From an uncultured Muribaculaceae bacterium (GTDB lineage Bacteria; Bacteroidota; Bacteroidia; Bacteroidales; Muribaculaceae), in contig CAJUPZ010000004.1 of NCBI GenBank assembly GCA_910588065.1, forward strand, positions 62,001-126,000: 64,000 nt of DNA, in the 5' to 3' direction. Positions 10,001 through 18,936 of this stretch are shown one piece after another (the first letter of the stretch is position 1; each line of letters starts with the position of its first letter). Position numbers and translations under genes: made by a program. The notes under the pieces are model-generated. The model saw only the letters and a program-made list of their open reading frames with translations. It was not told the origin of the DNA and did no database searches.

Positions 10001-10881
10001 TAATCGGGGTCAGGCTCGTAAGTGACGCTTATGCTGCGGCTTGCGAGCTGCATGCCGCTGTTGGCCACATACACACTCACCTGACGCACCACCGACTCGG
10101 GATACCACCGCAGCGCCGGGTAATAATCAGCCCGCCATGTAGGCTTGCGGCCAAACAACTCCTTGGTGCCGAACTCCTCGCCCTGCGGGCCGTTTGAACT
10201 TGCTGTTTTCGGCGAGTCTCTGAAAGTCAGAGCCTCGAGATTTGTGTGATAGACGCCCTCGGATGAGCCCGGAATCATGGGAGCAAGCTCCACCTTTGTA
10301 AGCTTGTAGCCCTCAGGCACAATTATGGTAAACTCACGGTTCTTGCACCATGTGATGAATTTGTCCTTATATTTGCGCGACTCGTTGGTTGACGTTTCGA
10401 GATTGTAGACATAATAGGTGGCCTTATCACCGTCGGTAATCCTTATCGGAAAGTTTTCCTCAACATAATTCTGGTAAGAAAAGCTTGTGGGGATATATCG
10501 CCAGTTGAAATTGAGGGTCACCAGCCCCTGGCGCAGCTGAGCCAGCGGGCCGACATTCGTCACCGGCTTATAAGCGCTGAAATTATAGTTCGGGCTCCCG
10601 GTTTCGCTGGTCTCCCTCTCTGACTCGCCATAAGGCATCTGCGAGGCCGGCGCGTTGACATAGCTGAGCGGAGTGTTGAGCCATTTGCCATACGAATTGT
10701 TCTCCGTGCTGAACTCCACTTTGGTCTCATAGCCGGCCTTCACTCCGGAGAAAAAGCACCGGGGCGAGTCAAAATCTATTATCTCGGTAATCTCCTGCCC
10801 CGCCGTCTGCATGCAGCACAGCAGCCACATCATGAGAATGAGAGGCCGGGATGGGAGGTATTCTGTCAACTTATGAGCCAT
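7048..10881 (-). CDS. Large secreted protein with chitobiase-like repeats and Pro/Glu linker
   Basis: About 1277 residues. I chose the ATG at 10881 (MAHKLTEYLPSRPLILMMWL) because it begins a signal peptide and lies ~16 bases after a predicted transcription start; a longer in-frame form from 10953 would include the promoter. The protein has many beta-sandwich modules, among them chitobiase/hexosaminidase C-terminal-like repeats (LFYTTDGSDPT, IKYTGDGSDPS, IFYRLNNSPW). A Pro-Glu/Pro-Asp linker follows, then a C-terminal domain (RIYNLLGVEMKSARLRPGIY, ending KIRL) like a type IX sorting signal. No enzyme motif was recognised. It shares overall design and C-terminus with the proteins at 375 and 11023, so all three are probably exported the same way. 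Confidence 0.85.
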   Translation of the reverse strand: MAHKLTEYLPSRPLILMMWLLCCMQTAGQEITEIIDFDSPRCFFSGVKAGYETKVEFSTENNSYGKWLNTPLSYVNAPASQMPYGESERETSETGSPNYNFSAYKPVTNVGPLAQLRQGLVTLNFNWRYIPTSFSYQNYVEENFPIRITDGDKATYYVYNLETSTNESRKYKDKFITWCKNREFTIIVPEGYKLTKVELAPMIPGSSEGVYHTNLEALTFRDSPKTASSNGPQGEEFGTKELFGRKPTWRADYYPALRWYPESVVRQVSVYVANSGMQLASRSISVTYEPDPDYVAPSEPTLTPVVMYTSGSPKYDNMFFESADIRIAPADENPLTELFYTTDGSDPTDEANLSRKSGVGEILFTNRTTDISLKVSARDPGKRYSTPRTVELKRMPYTKIYSISDTRTDGFEYPQGPVVFTRPLIVLDSYSEDGMYVLTVCDAQAPYSAMRMVSATPFPANFKPGYALMNVPVEISRGSSGVLTGDSSPFSEYIYFQGNSVATTLSVADASGAPDASAAGNAVRYTFVRMSDGNIAFADGSRLPVVAVGGRQLPDFDADKLYRIFGVLEKTASGIQLVYAASFECPELARISIEGRECGDTVPFFDAPIVCRLIEPDPDALYFFSYPDHDTPDKEWPSNMGIQITNTLRLNIVARKNSIEVARPVYFRKLNPMSTSSVFDILHGYSSVGTVHRVNTPVAVMERYGDFYTVADEQGRVFVLRSSNGWGGDNPHPGAAYVSFGMDKCSDSGFVYGDVSRYSTTLSTSVPISLPQPVTVGIDDPVELNKLVTIADYTPATPRDFGLYTGLCGDVALNPARRYNITGFYSTSSLFVLLDAQELPQCQTPVISINPSAGEYSFLTSTTVTISGPEGAVIKYTGDGSDPSTSAKAYTYSRPLRLSGSMTIRAVAMMDGYSPSEVATAELQRITTDVKSFADVTPGITACFSSDADVIARTANYLVLRDMQGNRASVYTGVTPLPQEPVNGDRIRNFIFAAANSYDASAYTSTFTAIGKGVKTEVESVDANRLDDMELHSLVSIRGRFTAADEFEGIAVVTDQTDPTGGYPADVVGRTFVMTAVHTSTLTTPRCLIPLAIRDVTGTPPVISADCGEEKFDSQAIITITHPSEDARIFYRLNNSPWAPYTAPFTVRTTTLVEAYAVEADYEFCYAQPLLVEQMIKEPEPEPEPDPEPEPEPDPEPEPEPEPEPEPEPENPDPGDVDAIEAPAGQAEEVKVENGIIIAPQGSRIYNLLGVEMKSARLRPGIYIVVTPSGTRLKIRL
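7240..7353 (-). repeat. Pro-Glu/Pro-Asp coding repeat
   Basis: Degenerate 6-12 base tandem repeats encode alternating EP and DP dipeptides, about 35-40 residues in all, between the last chitobiase-like module and the C-terminal sorting domain. It is probably a stiff spacer. Length variation by slippage is possible. Confidence 0.8.
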
Positions 10882-10901
10882 TCCTGTATTGTATTTGAAT
10901 G

Positions 10902-10909
10902 CAAAAATA
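10902..10909 (-). promoter_or_regulatory. -7 element for the 7048-10881 gene
   Basis: On the minus strand this reads TATTTTTG, matching TAnnTTTG, and it lies 20 bases before the chosen ATG. A GTTG 23 bases further upstream (10933-10936) is poorly spaced, so the -33 element is uncertain. Confidence 0.4.
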
Positions 10910-11022
10910 TAGCTTTGTAGCGCACCTTTGGTCAACTTAGCATTTTTTAACACCGCGCACCCCTCTCAGAAACCGCTTATTTGCTTATTTTGCATGGAAT
11001 ATATTTATACAAAAGGATTATA

Positions 11023-14000
11023 ATGCAGGATTATCGCTTTTTTGCAGCCGCTCTCGCGTTGACACTGGGCTCATTGCTCTTCACCGCCCGGGCTGACGTG
11101 TATATAGCAAACGATACTCATGGACAGAAACATTCATCCATCGAGAATCTTGGCACAGGCAATGCCACAGACCTCACCACAACATACTCCACATTCTGGT
11201 ACATAGTCGACAACCCCGATAGTGTGGAATGGAATGTGACCCTGACATATCCCCGCGAGCGGCTTGGCTATCAGCCCGATGCGCAACCGGCATTTCCCGC
11301 CGAACCCTACGATTTCCAGTTTCCTGGATGGGAAGCGGTGATTCACAACGGGCAAAAATTCTTCATGAGCAAGTTTGCGAAAGTCTACAGCGACGATTAT
11401 GACGCGTTTCACTCCGCACTGCTGATATCGCTGAACACCACTGCCAACAATGAAGCGGGCGAGATGGTGAAAACCACCGTCAACAAGATTGGCGACTACG
11501 CCTTTGCCGGAAGCAACATCGCATATATCCACCTTGCGCTCAACAGCGAGGCCTATGAAGGGGGAAAAGACCATGACGTTGAGTTCGGCGATTATGTGTT
11601 TGCCGGCAGCAAGAATTTCAAAGGTGTTGCCGAAGGCTCCCCTTACAGGGTTATTCCCGACTGCGTGAAAAAAATCGGAGTGGGCACCTTCAAAGACTGC
11701 TCCTCGCTGACAAGAATGATAATAGGCAATGGCATAGAGGTTGTTCCCGCAGAGACATTTGACGGCTGCACCTCGCTCACCGAGCTTAAAATAGGCTCGA
11801 ATGTAAAGCGCATAGAGTGCAGCATCACCGGACTCAAACGGCTTGCATTCGGCGGCGCCACCCCGCCGGAGATTGCCGAAGGCTGCACCGTGGATGCCGA
11901 GGAGATATGGGTGCCCTACCCCTACCTCGCCGCCTACGCCAAAGCATTTCCGGACAAGAATGTGCAGCCGGTGAGCATACTTTTCAAAAAGTCCACTGTA
12001 GAGGCATACGCCGGCTATCAGGCCGAGATAAACTTCACCCGCACATCGCCCGGCGAGGGGATAAACGACTACGTGTACTGCTACCCCAGGGACAAGACTG
12101 ACGACGGCAAGCAGAATCTCAAATGGACAGTAGACTCCCTGCATGGCAGCGATGCTCCCGACGGCAAGTTCAAAACAGTGTGGTACTCCTACTCATGCGA
12201 CCAACCGGGGCTGCTTGACGCCGGCAATGTGGTGTATGAAAACCAGACTCTTGTGAGGTTTAACAAACCCGGCACATACAAGCTCTATTTCACCACTCTG
12301 GATATCACCGACCACACCGAGGAGGTGACTGTCAACGTGAATTCGGTGCCACCCGGCACAGTATTTCCGGATAAGTTGGTGATTACCAGCTCCGGGAACT
12401 CCGACCATAGTGTAGCTGTGGGCGGCACCTTTAAGCTGTCTGCCATACTTAGCCATTCCACCCTCGGCCCGGCAACTGTCAATGGAGTGGAATGGAGAAG
12501 CTCAGACTACAATATCGCCTCAGTTGACTATGAGGGCAATGTAACCGCTGTCAGCCCCGGCACAGCCACAATCTATGCCACCGGCCCGGAACCCCTGCGT
12601 CCCAAATCTGAGTTCAACGTGGTTGTGTATCAGGATATAACCGGCTACGAACTTGAATATCTTGACGGAGATGTGTGGAAAAAGTTTGAGGACAGCAACA
12701 ACTACAACCTCTATTTTCCGGTGGGTCAGGCAATGAAAATACGCCCGCACTGTTACCCCGAGGGGCTTACCCATTCAAGAATGTACATCAGCCCTGACAA
12801 CTTCGCCTATCCCGAACACATTGGCCTTGCTGACGTGGAGATTGATGAGGAGAGCGGCTATGTGAGAATGCTGAGCGAGGGATATCGCCAGCTCAATGTG
12901 GCTGTATGGGGCAGGGAATGGCACCATGAGGTGCCGGTGAAAATCTTCGTCTGTGCGGCGAAAGATATTACTGATCTGACTGTCAGCGAGCACCGTCCCT
13001 ACGGCATCCGCGATATCGACCCCGACAAAGGCATAGAGGGGTGCATGGGCGAGGTGGTGCCGCTCTACATAAACTATAATCTGGATGCCGGAGTGAAGGA
13101 TGTGGTGTGGACCAGCAGCAACACCGCGGTTGCGGAAATTGCGACCGTTGGGTTGGATGTAGCAGCCGGGCCAACTGAGGGGATGCCGAAAGTACGCGCC
13201 AATCTGCGGCTCAAAAATCCCGGCACAGCCACCATTACAGCGACTGCGGCCGATGGCAGCGACAAAACGTTCAGCTTCGAGGTAAATGTCAATTCTGTGC
13301 TCGCGAAAGTGGATGTGGAGCAAACCGCGGCAGTAGCGCAGGACAGCAAAACACCTAAGGTATTTGTCAACACAATGTACTTTTTCCTGAAAGAGGATGG
13401 CACCGCCACCCTCACCTATCCCCGTGACGACAGCAACCTCACAAGAGGGCAGTTTCCTGCCACTCCATACGAATTATCCTTTGCCGGATATGACGCGCTA
13501 TACCTTCCGGGCACCTACCGGCATATATGGACCGACCTCGTTGACCGAATGAATTCGTCTGATAAGGATATTTTGTTCACCGCACTGAAAATTCCTGAAA
13601 AAATAGAGGTGGACGGCAAGGAATACACCGTTACCGGCATAGGCGAGTATGCCTTTGCAGGCAGCAATCTGAAGGTGGTGCATACACCGAATACCATAGA
13701 ATTCATTGACGATTATGCTTTTAGCGATGCCCCCGACTTCAGGGGCAAACCAATGAGAAATCAATACGAGGTGATACCCAATTCGGTAAAGCGCATCGGT
13801 AAAGGATTGTTCAAGAACTGCCCGAAGCTCGACAACATGAGTTTCGGCGCCGGCATTGAACGGGTGCCGGAAGAAACCTTCGACAACTGTCCTGATCTAA
13901 GCGGTGTGATGTTTGGCAGCGGTGTGAAAAGCATAGCCTGCAATGTTACGAACTCCGGGTCATCATACTTCGTAGCTTTCTACTCGGCCCGGCCGCCTGT

Positions 14001-15966
14001 AATAGAGGAGAGCGGCAGCATAAACCCCCATGGTAAAATCATCTGGGCTCCGGAAGCAAGCAAGGCCGCATACTCAAAGGCATTCCCCGCATTCAATATC
14101 AAGACATATTCCATCTCGGCGACTTTCAGCGAAAAGGTGTATGCCAACACAACATACACCATTTCATACAAATCGGACCTTCCCGGGCCAAGCGGTGTGG
14201 CCGAATATATGTTTCCCGCTCCGATCAGCACCATGGATGGGACGCCCGCACTCGGATATTTCACCGCCGACGACAATGTGTTTCTTGACTACAGCGACCC
14301 GTCTGCTGTCCGCACCATTGCGTACAATTCTTCAAGGGGGAAATGGGATATAATCTACCGCACCTCCGGCAAACAACAGATTATATTGCGGAATCTGGCT
14401 GTTGCCGAGCACCCGCACACAGTAAAAACCGAGGTGATACCCGGTGTGCCGGTTATGGAGATAAACGCCAAGCAGCCGGAGAAGGTGTTTAATGTCGGAG
14501 ACAAGTTTTCGATAGACTACACCATATATCCCCAGAACGCCGCTGACAAATCGGTGAAATATGAACTCAGCGAGGAGGGTATTGTAAGTGTTGATGAAGA
14601 CGGTGTGTTCACCGCCATCGGGTCAGGCACCGTTAAGGTACGGGTTGTAAGCGCCGACCCATACGCCCCGGTAGTAAGGAGCATCCAGCTGGAGATTACC
14701 GTTGCGCAATCGGTAGATGCAATAACGGTGTATTTTGGCGGCGACAAAGTGAGCCCGACAGGAATATCCGGCTACCCCGGCGACATAATCATTCTTGCAG
14801 TGGGGTTTGAGCCTGCCGACGCGGTTGTCAAGAACGGCGAGTGGACCATCACCTCATCCATAGGCAGAATAATATCCACCGACGGCACGGAAGTGACAAT
14901 GGAACTGACAGCTCCGGGACGCGGACTCGCATCCTTTGCCCTGTCGCAGTCTACCGGCACATCCACCCTCAGAGCCGATGTGCCGCTGCTTGTTAAGGCT
15001 CCGGTGACAGATATAGCAATCGCCATAGACGGCAACACAATAAGCGCGGACACGCCCATTGAAGGCAAAGAGGGCGAGGAGCATACCATTACGGCTGCCG
15101 TCAACAGCGATGCCGCCAACTCCGCCGTAAGCTGGACCAGTTCAAACCCAGACGTAGTGGCTATAGAGCAGGATGGAGACGACTACAGAATAATATTCAA
15201 AGCTCCCGGCACAGCAACAGTCACAGCCACTGCTGCAGATGGTCAGGGAGCAGCCGCAAGCTTTGACTTAACCATCTCTGCCAAGGAGGAGCCGGAACAA
15301 CCCGATAAGCCGGTTGATCCAACCGACCCCACTGACCCTACTGACCCTACTGACCCTACTGACCCTACAGAGCCGGAGAAGCCAACAGAACCGGAGAAGC
15401 CAACAGAACCGGAGAAGCCGACAGAGCCGGAGAAACCAACCGAACCGGAGAAACCGACAGAGCCCGAGAAGCCGGTTGATGTGAAAATCAGTGCCATCAA
15501 GCTCCATGCATACGAATTTGAAGGTGATAAAGGCGATAAAATCGTTCTTATTGTAATTGTCTTGCCTGAAAACGCCACAAACACCTCTATTATATGGAGC
15601 AGTTCTGACAATAAAGTTGCAACAGTAAGCAGCAAAGGAGAGATAACCCTCAACGGCGCCGGAAAGGCTGTCATTACTGGAACAGCGGCGGACGGCAGCG
15701 GTATATCCGTGAGCTGCACCGTGATTGTAACCGACAGTTCTACCGCTATCAGCGCCGCAGAGAGTGCAAAGGAAAGCGTGTTTACAGAAAACGGCATGAT
15801 AATAATTTCAGGCGCCAAAGAGGGCTCTGAGATAACCGTGTTCAACTCCGCAGGCACTGTGGTGGCACACTGCAAGGCAGATGGCTCGACAATAGCCATA
15901 GCACCGCGGACTCACGGCATATACATCGTAAAGAGTTCGACAGCCACATACAAGGTGCGCATCTGA
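11023..15966 (+). CDS. Large secreted protein: BspA-type leucine-rich repeats and bacterial Ig-like domains
   Basis: About 1647 residues. The ATG at 11023 (MQDYRFFAAALALTLGSLLF) gives a good signal peptide; an upstream TTG is unlikely. The protein has two similar ~400-residue halves. Each has an N-terminal beta region and BspA-like LRR_5 repeats (IGDYAFAGSN, IPDCVKKIGVGTFKDC; IGEYAFAGSN, IPNSVKRIGKGLFKNC), then a WVPYPYLAAYAKAFP or WAPEASKAAYSKAFP unit. They are followed by Big_2-type Ig domains with the usual W-x-S-S-N/D ... G-x-A-x-I/V-x-A-T-A motif. Then come six DPT triplets, six EPEKPT-type units, one more Ig domain and a sorting-type C-terminus (IYIVKSSTATYKVRI). It is likely a surface adhesin or binding protein; the ligand is unknown. 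Confidence 0.87.
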   Translation: MQDYRFFAAALALTLGSLLFTARADVYIANDTHGQKHSSIENLGTGNATDLTTTYSTFWYIVDNPDSVEWNVTLTYPRERLGYQPDAQPAFPAEPYDFQFPGWEAVIHNGQKFFMSKFAKVYSDDYDAFHSALLISLNTTANNEAGEMVKTTVNKIGDYAFAGSNIAYIHLALNSEAYEGGKDHDVEFGDYVFAGSKNFKGVAEGSPYRVIPDCVKKIGVGTFKDCSSLTRMIIGNGIEVVPAETFDGCTSLTELKIGSNVKRIECSITGLKRLAFGGATPPEIAEGCTVDAEEIWVPYPYLAAYAKAFPDKNVQPVSILFKKSTVEAYAGYQAEINFTRTSPGEGINDYVYCYPRDKTDDGKQNLKWTVDSLHGSDAPDGKFKTVWYSYSCDQPGLLDAGNVVYENQTLVRFNKPGTYKLYFTTLDITDHTEEVTVNVNSVPPGTVFPDKLVITSSGNSDHSVAVGGTFKLSAILSHSTLGPATVNGVEWRSSDYNIASVDYEGNVTAVSPGTATIYATGPEPLRPKSEFNVVVYQDITGYELEYLDGDVWKKFEDSNNYNLYFPVGQAMKIRPHCYPEGLTHSRMYISPDNFAYPEHIGLADVEIDEESGYVRMLSEGYRQLNVAVWGREWHHEVPVKIFVCAAKDITDLTVSEHRPYGIRDIDPDKGIEGCMGEVVPLYINYNLDAGVKDVVWTSSNTAVAEIATVGLDVAAGPTEGMPKVRANLRLKNPGTATITATAADGSDKTFSFEVNVNSVLAKVDVEQTAAVAQDSKTPKVFVNTMYFFLKEDGTATLTYPRDDSNLTRGQFPATPYELSFAGYDALYLPGTYRHIWTDLVDRMNSSDKDILFTALKIPEKIEVDGKEYTVTGIGEYAFAGSNLKVVHTPNTIEFIDDYAFSDAPDFRGKPMRNQYEVIPNSVKRIGKGLFKNCPKLDNMSFGAGIERVPEETFDNCPDLSGVMFGSGVKSIACNVTNSGSSYFVAFYSARPPVIEESGSINPHGKIIWAPEASKAAYSKAFPAFNIKTYSISATFSEKVYANTTYTISYKSDLPGPSGVAEYMFPAPISTMDGTPALGYFTADDNVFLDYSDPSAVRTIAYNSSRGKWDIIYRTSGKQQIILRNLAVAEHPHTVKTEVIPGVPVMEINAKQPEKVFNVGDKFSIDYTIYPQNAADKSVKYELSEEGIVSVDEDGVFTAIGSGTVKVRVVSADPYAPVVRSIQLEITVAQSVDAITVYFGGDKVSPTGISGYPGDIIILAVGFEPADAVVKNGEWTITSSIGRIISTDGTEVTMELTAPGRGLASFALSQSTGTSTLRADVPLLVKAPVTDIAIAIDGNTISADTPIEGKEGEEHTITAAVNSDAANSAVSWTSSNPDVVAIEQDGDDYRIIFKAPGTATVTATAADGQGAAASFDLTISAKEEPEQPDKPVDPTDPTDPTDPTDPTDPTEPEKPTEPEKPTEPEKPTEPEKPTEPEKPTEPEKPVDVKISAIKLHAYEFEGDKGDKIVLIVIVLPENATNTSIIWSSSDNKVATVSSKGEITLNGAGKAVITGTAADGSGISVSCTVIVTDSSTAISAAESAKESVFTENGMIIISGAKEGSEITVFNSAGTVVAHCKADGSTIAIAPRTHGIYIVKSSTATYKVRI
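15316..15477 (+). repeat. Coding tandem repeats: six DPT units, then six EPEKPT-type units
   Basis: A 9-base unit (GACCCTACT and variants) is repeated six times (15316-15369). An 18-base unit encoding EPEKPT is then repeated six times, the last ending PV (15370-15477). Near-identical units make length change by slippage plausible. The peptide is a proline-rich, acidic linker between Ig domains. Confidence 0.92.
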
Positions 15967-15992
15967 TTATCAGGCGCACCCATATAAAAAAA

Positions 15993-16027
15993 GCATCCCG
16001 ATGCCTTCTCGGCGTCGGGATGCGGTT
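15993..16027. terminator. Bidirectional hairpin terminator
   Basis: A 13-bp stem, GCATCCCGATGCC with GGCGTCGGGATGC (one mismatch or wobble), surrounds a TTCTC loop. It is preceded by a run of A and followed by a T-rich stretch. It sits between the convergent 11023-15966 gene and sdhB and can serve both. Confidence 0.85.
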
Positions 16028-16053
16028 GTTTTTGAAGCAGGTTATCTACTGGA

Positions 16054-16809
16054 TCAGTCGGCACATTTGGCCTTGATGAACTCGCGGTTGAGGCGGGCGA
16101 TATTGCTCAGCGGAATGTTCTTGGGACATTCAGCCGCGCAAGCACCGGTGTTGGTGCAGTTACCGAAACCGAGTTCATCCATTTTGCGCACCATAGCGCG
16201 TGCACGGCGTTTGCGCTCCACCTGACCCTGCGGCAGGAGAGCGAACTGGCTCACCTTGGCAGATACGAAGAGCATTGCAGAACCGTTTTTGCAGGCAGCC
16301 ACACAAGCGCCGCAACCGATACATGTTGCAGAGTCCATAGCCACATCGGCAACCTCCTTGGAAATGGGGGTAGCGTTGGCGTCAGGAGCACCGCCGCAGT
16401 TGAATGACACATAGCCGCCGGCCTGCTGTATCTGGTCGAAAGCATTGCGGTTTACCATGAGGTCGCGCACAACAGGGAAAGCGGCAGAGCGCCAGGGCTC
16501 GATTGTGATAGTGTCGCCGTCATTGAATTTGCGCATGTGGAGCTGGCAGGTTGTTATGCCCTGCACAGGGCCGTGGGGATGACCGTTGATGTAAAGGGAG
16601 CACATGCCGCAGATACCTTCACGGCAGTCGCTGTCGAACACCACAGGCTCCTCGCCTTTCTCGACAAGCTGCTGATTGAGCATATCGAGCATTTCGAGGA
16701 AGCTGCTGCCTGTCGACACGTTATCGAGGTGATAATTGACGAACTGGCCTTTCTCTTTAGGACCACGTTGACGCCAAATTTTCAGGTTTACGCTGATTGT
16801 TGTTTCCAT
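16054..16809 (-). CDS. sdhB: Succinate dehydrogenase/fumarate reductase iron-sulfur subunit
   Basis: A 251-residue iron-sulfur subunit that passes electrons between the flavin of SdhA and quinone at the membrane. I start it at METTISVNLKIW (16809); an upstream in-frame start would add 11 unrelated residues. The N-terminal 2Fe-2S ferredoxin fold has CREGICGMC and a further Cys. The C-terminal part has CIGCGACVAAC and CTNTGACAAECPK for the 4Fe-4S and 3Fe-4S clusters. It is last in the sdhC-sdhA-sdhB order. In anaerobic Bacteroidales this complex usually works as fumarate reductase, making succinate; that is family knowledge. Confidence 0.97.
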   Translation of the reverse strand: METTISVNLKIWRQRGPKEKGQFVNYHLDNVSTGSSFLEMLDMLNQQLVEKGEEPVVFDSDCREGICGMCSLYINGHPHGPVQGITTCQLHMRKFNDGDTITIEPWRSAAFPVVRDLMVNRNAFDQIQQAGGYVSFNCGGAPDANATPISKEVADVAMDSATCIGCGACVAACKNGSAMLFVSAKVSQFALLPQGQVERKRRARAMVRKMDELGFGNCTNTGACAAECPKNIPLSNIARLNREFIKAKCAD

Positions 16810-16878
16810 TTGATGATGTTTGTTATTTGGTAGGCCGGCCACCCTTTTGAGGTGACACAGCCCCGTGGTTGTTACTGA

Positions 16879-18906
16879 TTATGACTTGTAGTTACGTGTC
16901 TGCACCTGTATGGCCTCGTATTTGAGGGGCTCTTTGAGGAGCACGGGCTTCTCATTGTCGCCGGTGTACTTCCAGCAGCTCACATACATGTAATCCTGGT
17001 CATTTCTCTTGGCTTCGCCGTCGGCGGTCTGGTACTCCTCGCGGAAGTGGGCGCCGCAGCTTTCGTTGCGGTGGAGCGCGTCGATAGCCATCATCTTGGC
17101 CATCACGAGGAAGTCTTCAAGACGGAGAGCCTTCTCGAGCTCGGTGTTGAGGTCATCGGCACGGCCTACAATACGGAGGTCGGTGTAGAATTCCTTGCGC
17201 ACATCCTCGAGTTCGTCAAGAGCTTTGACAAGGCTCTGGAGTGTACGTCCCATACCAACGAGGTTCCACATCACATGGCCGAGACGCTTGTGGATTTCGT
17301 CGGGGCTCTTTGTGCCCTTGATTGCCATGAGTTTGGCAATACGGTCCTCGACATCCTTCTGAGCTTTGTCAAACTCGGGGGCGTCTGTTGTGAAGTGGGG
17401 CACCTTGATCTGGTCGCTGAGGTAGTTCTGCATCGTATAGGGAAGCACGAAGTAGCCGTCGGCGAGACCCTGCATGAGGGCTGAAGCGCCGAGACGGTTC
17501 GCACCGTGATCCGAGAAGTTGCATTCGCCGATTGCAAAGAGACCCTTGATTGATGTCTGGAGCTCGTAGTCCACCCAGATACCACCCATTGTATAGTGGC
17601 TGGCGGGGAAGATCATCATCGGGGTTTCGTAGGGGTTGTCATCAGAAATCATCTGATACATATCGAACAGGTTGCCGTAGCGGTCGCGCACAACATCCGC
17701 GCCGAGACGCTGGATGGCATACTTGAAGTCGAGATAAACGGCATTGCCTGTACCTACACCGTAGCCGGCGTCGCAACGCTCTTTGGCTGCGCGGCTGGCG
17801 ATGTCGCGGGGGCAAAGGTTGCCGAAGGCGGGATAGCGGCGTTCGAGGTAGAAGTCGCGGTCCTCGTCAGGAATATCGGTGGGGCGTTTCTTGCCGGCGC
17901 GGATAGCCTCGGCATCCTCTTTTTTCTTGGGCACCCAGATGCGGCCGTCGTTACGGAGCGATTCACTCATGAGGGTGAGCTTCGACTGGTCTTCGCCATG
18001 CACGGGAATACATGTGGGGTGAATCTGAGTGAAAGCGAGGTTAGAGAGATATGCGCCCTTCTTGAAGGCCTGGATGGCGGCGGAGCCATTGCAGCCCATA
18101 GCGTTTGTCGAGAGGAAGAATGTGCGGCCATAGCCACCGGTGGCGAGAACCACAGCGTGAGCTGCGTAGCGTTCGAGCTCACCTGTCACGAGGTTGCGCA
18201 CGATGATACCGCGTGCACGGCCGTCGATGATAACGAGGTCGAGCATCTCGCGGCGGTTGAACGACTTCACCTGGCCTTTCTGAATCTGGCGGTTGAGCGA
18301 AGCGTATGCACCGAGCAGGAGCTGCTGTCCGGTCTGACCCTTGGCGTAGAAAGTACGGCTCACCTGAGCGCCGCCGAAAGAGCGGTTTGCGAGCAGACCG
18401 CCGTATTCGCGGGCAAAGGGAACACCCTGCTGCACACACTGGTCGATGATATTGTTTGACACCTCGGCGAGACGGTAAACATTAGCCTCGCGGCTGCGGA
18501 AGTCGCCGCCCTTCACAGTGTCGTAGAACAGGCGGTAAACAGAGTCACCGTCGTTCTGATAGTCTTTGGCTGCATTGATACCACCTTGTGCGGCGATTGA
18601 GTGAGCGCGGCGGGGGCTGTCCTGAATGCAGAAGTTGAGCACATTGAAGCCTAACTCAGCGAGTGTTGACGCTGCGGATGCACCGGCGAGACCTGTGCCG
18701 ACAACAATGATGTCGAGATTGCGTTTGTTAGCGGGATTGACCAGTTTCTGGTGAGCCTTGTAGTTGGTCCACTTCTCAGCGATGGGGCCTTCGGGCACCT
18801 TTGAGTCAATCTGATATTCGGGGAGCTTGGAGGATTCTATGTCGGCATAGTCCTTCATTATAGGGGTAGAGTCAATCATACCCTCTATGTTCTTAATGTC
18901 TGCCAT
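16879..18906 (-). CDS. sdhA: Succinate dehydrogenase/fumarate reductase flavoprotein subunit
   Basis: A 675-residue catalytic subunit that interconverts fumarate and succinate. The FAD dinucleotide-binding motif GTGLAGASAAS lies near residue 70. The segment RAHSIAAQGGINAA contains the His that carries covalent FAD in this family. HPTCIPVHGEDQS and the HYTMGGIWVD segment belong to the dicarboxylate site. It starts at MADIKNIEGM, 30 bases after sdhC, and precedes sdhB by about 70 bases. The length fits the Bacteroidetes/Wolinella type rather than the ~590-residue proteobacterial SdhA. Confidence 0.97.
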   Translation of the reverse strand: MADIKNIEGMIDSTPIMKDYADIESSKLPEYQIDSKVPEGPIAEKWTNYKAHQKLVNPANKRNLDIIVVGTGLAGASAASTLAELGFNVLNFCIQDSPRRAHSIAAQGGINAAKDYQNDGDSVYRLFYDTVKGGDFRSREANVYRLAEVSNNIIDQCVQQGVPFAREYGGLLANRSFGGAQVSRTFYAKGQTGQQLLLGAYASLNRQIQKGQVKSFNRREMLDLVIIDGRARGIIVRNLVTGELERYAAHAVVLATGGYGRTFFLSTNAMGCNGSAAIQAFKKGAYLSNLAFTQIHPTCIPVHGEDQSKLTLMSESLRNDGRIWVPKKKEDAEAIRAGKKRPTDIPDEDRDFYLERRYPAFGNLCPRDIASRAAKERCDAGYGVGTGNAVYLDFKYAIQRLGADVVRDRYGNLFDMYQMISDDNPYETPMMIFPASHYTMGGIWVDYELQTSIKGLFAIGECNFSDHGANRLGASALMQGLADGYFVLPYTMQNYLSDQIKVPHFTTDAPEFDKAQKDVEDRIAKLMAIKGTKSPDEIHKRLGHVMWNLVGMGRTLQSLVKALDELEDVRKEFYTDLRIVGRADDLNTELEKALRLEDFLVMAKMMAIDALHRNESCGAHFREEYQTADGEAKRNDQDYMYVSCWKYTGDNEKPVLLKEPLKYEAIQVQTRNYKS

Positions 18907-18936
18907 ATCTGTGATGTGGTATTGTTTACAATGAAA

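Noticed and set aside
15316..15477. Regular short repeats that could suggest a CRISPR array
   Set aside because: The repeats are contiguous, in frame and encode a proline-rich linker. There are no spacers and no cas genes.
17596..18459. 287-codon plus-strand frame inside sdhA
   Set aside because: Shadow of a highly conserved enzyme gene on the other strand.
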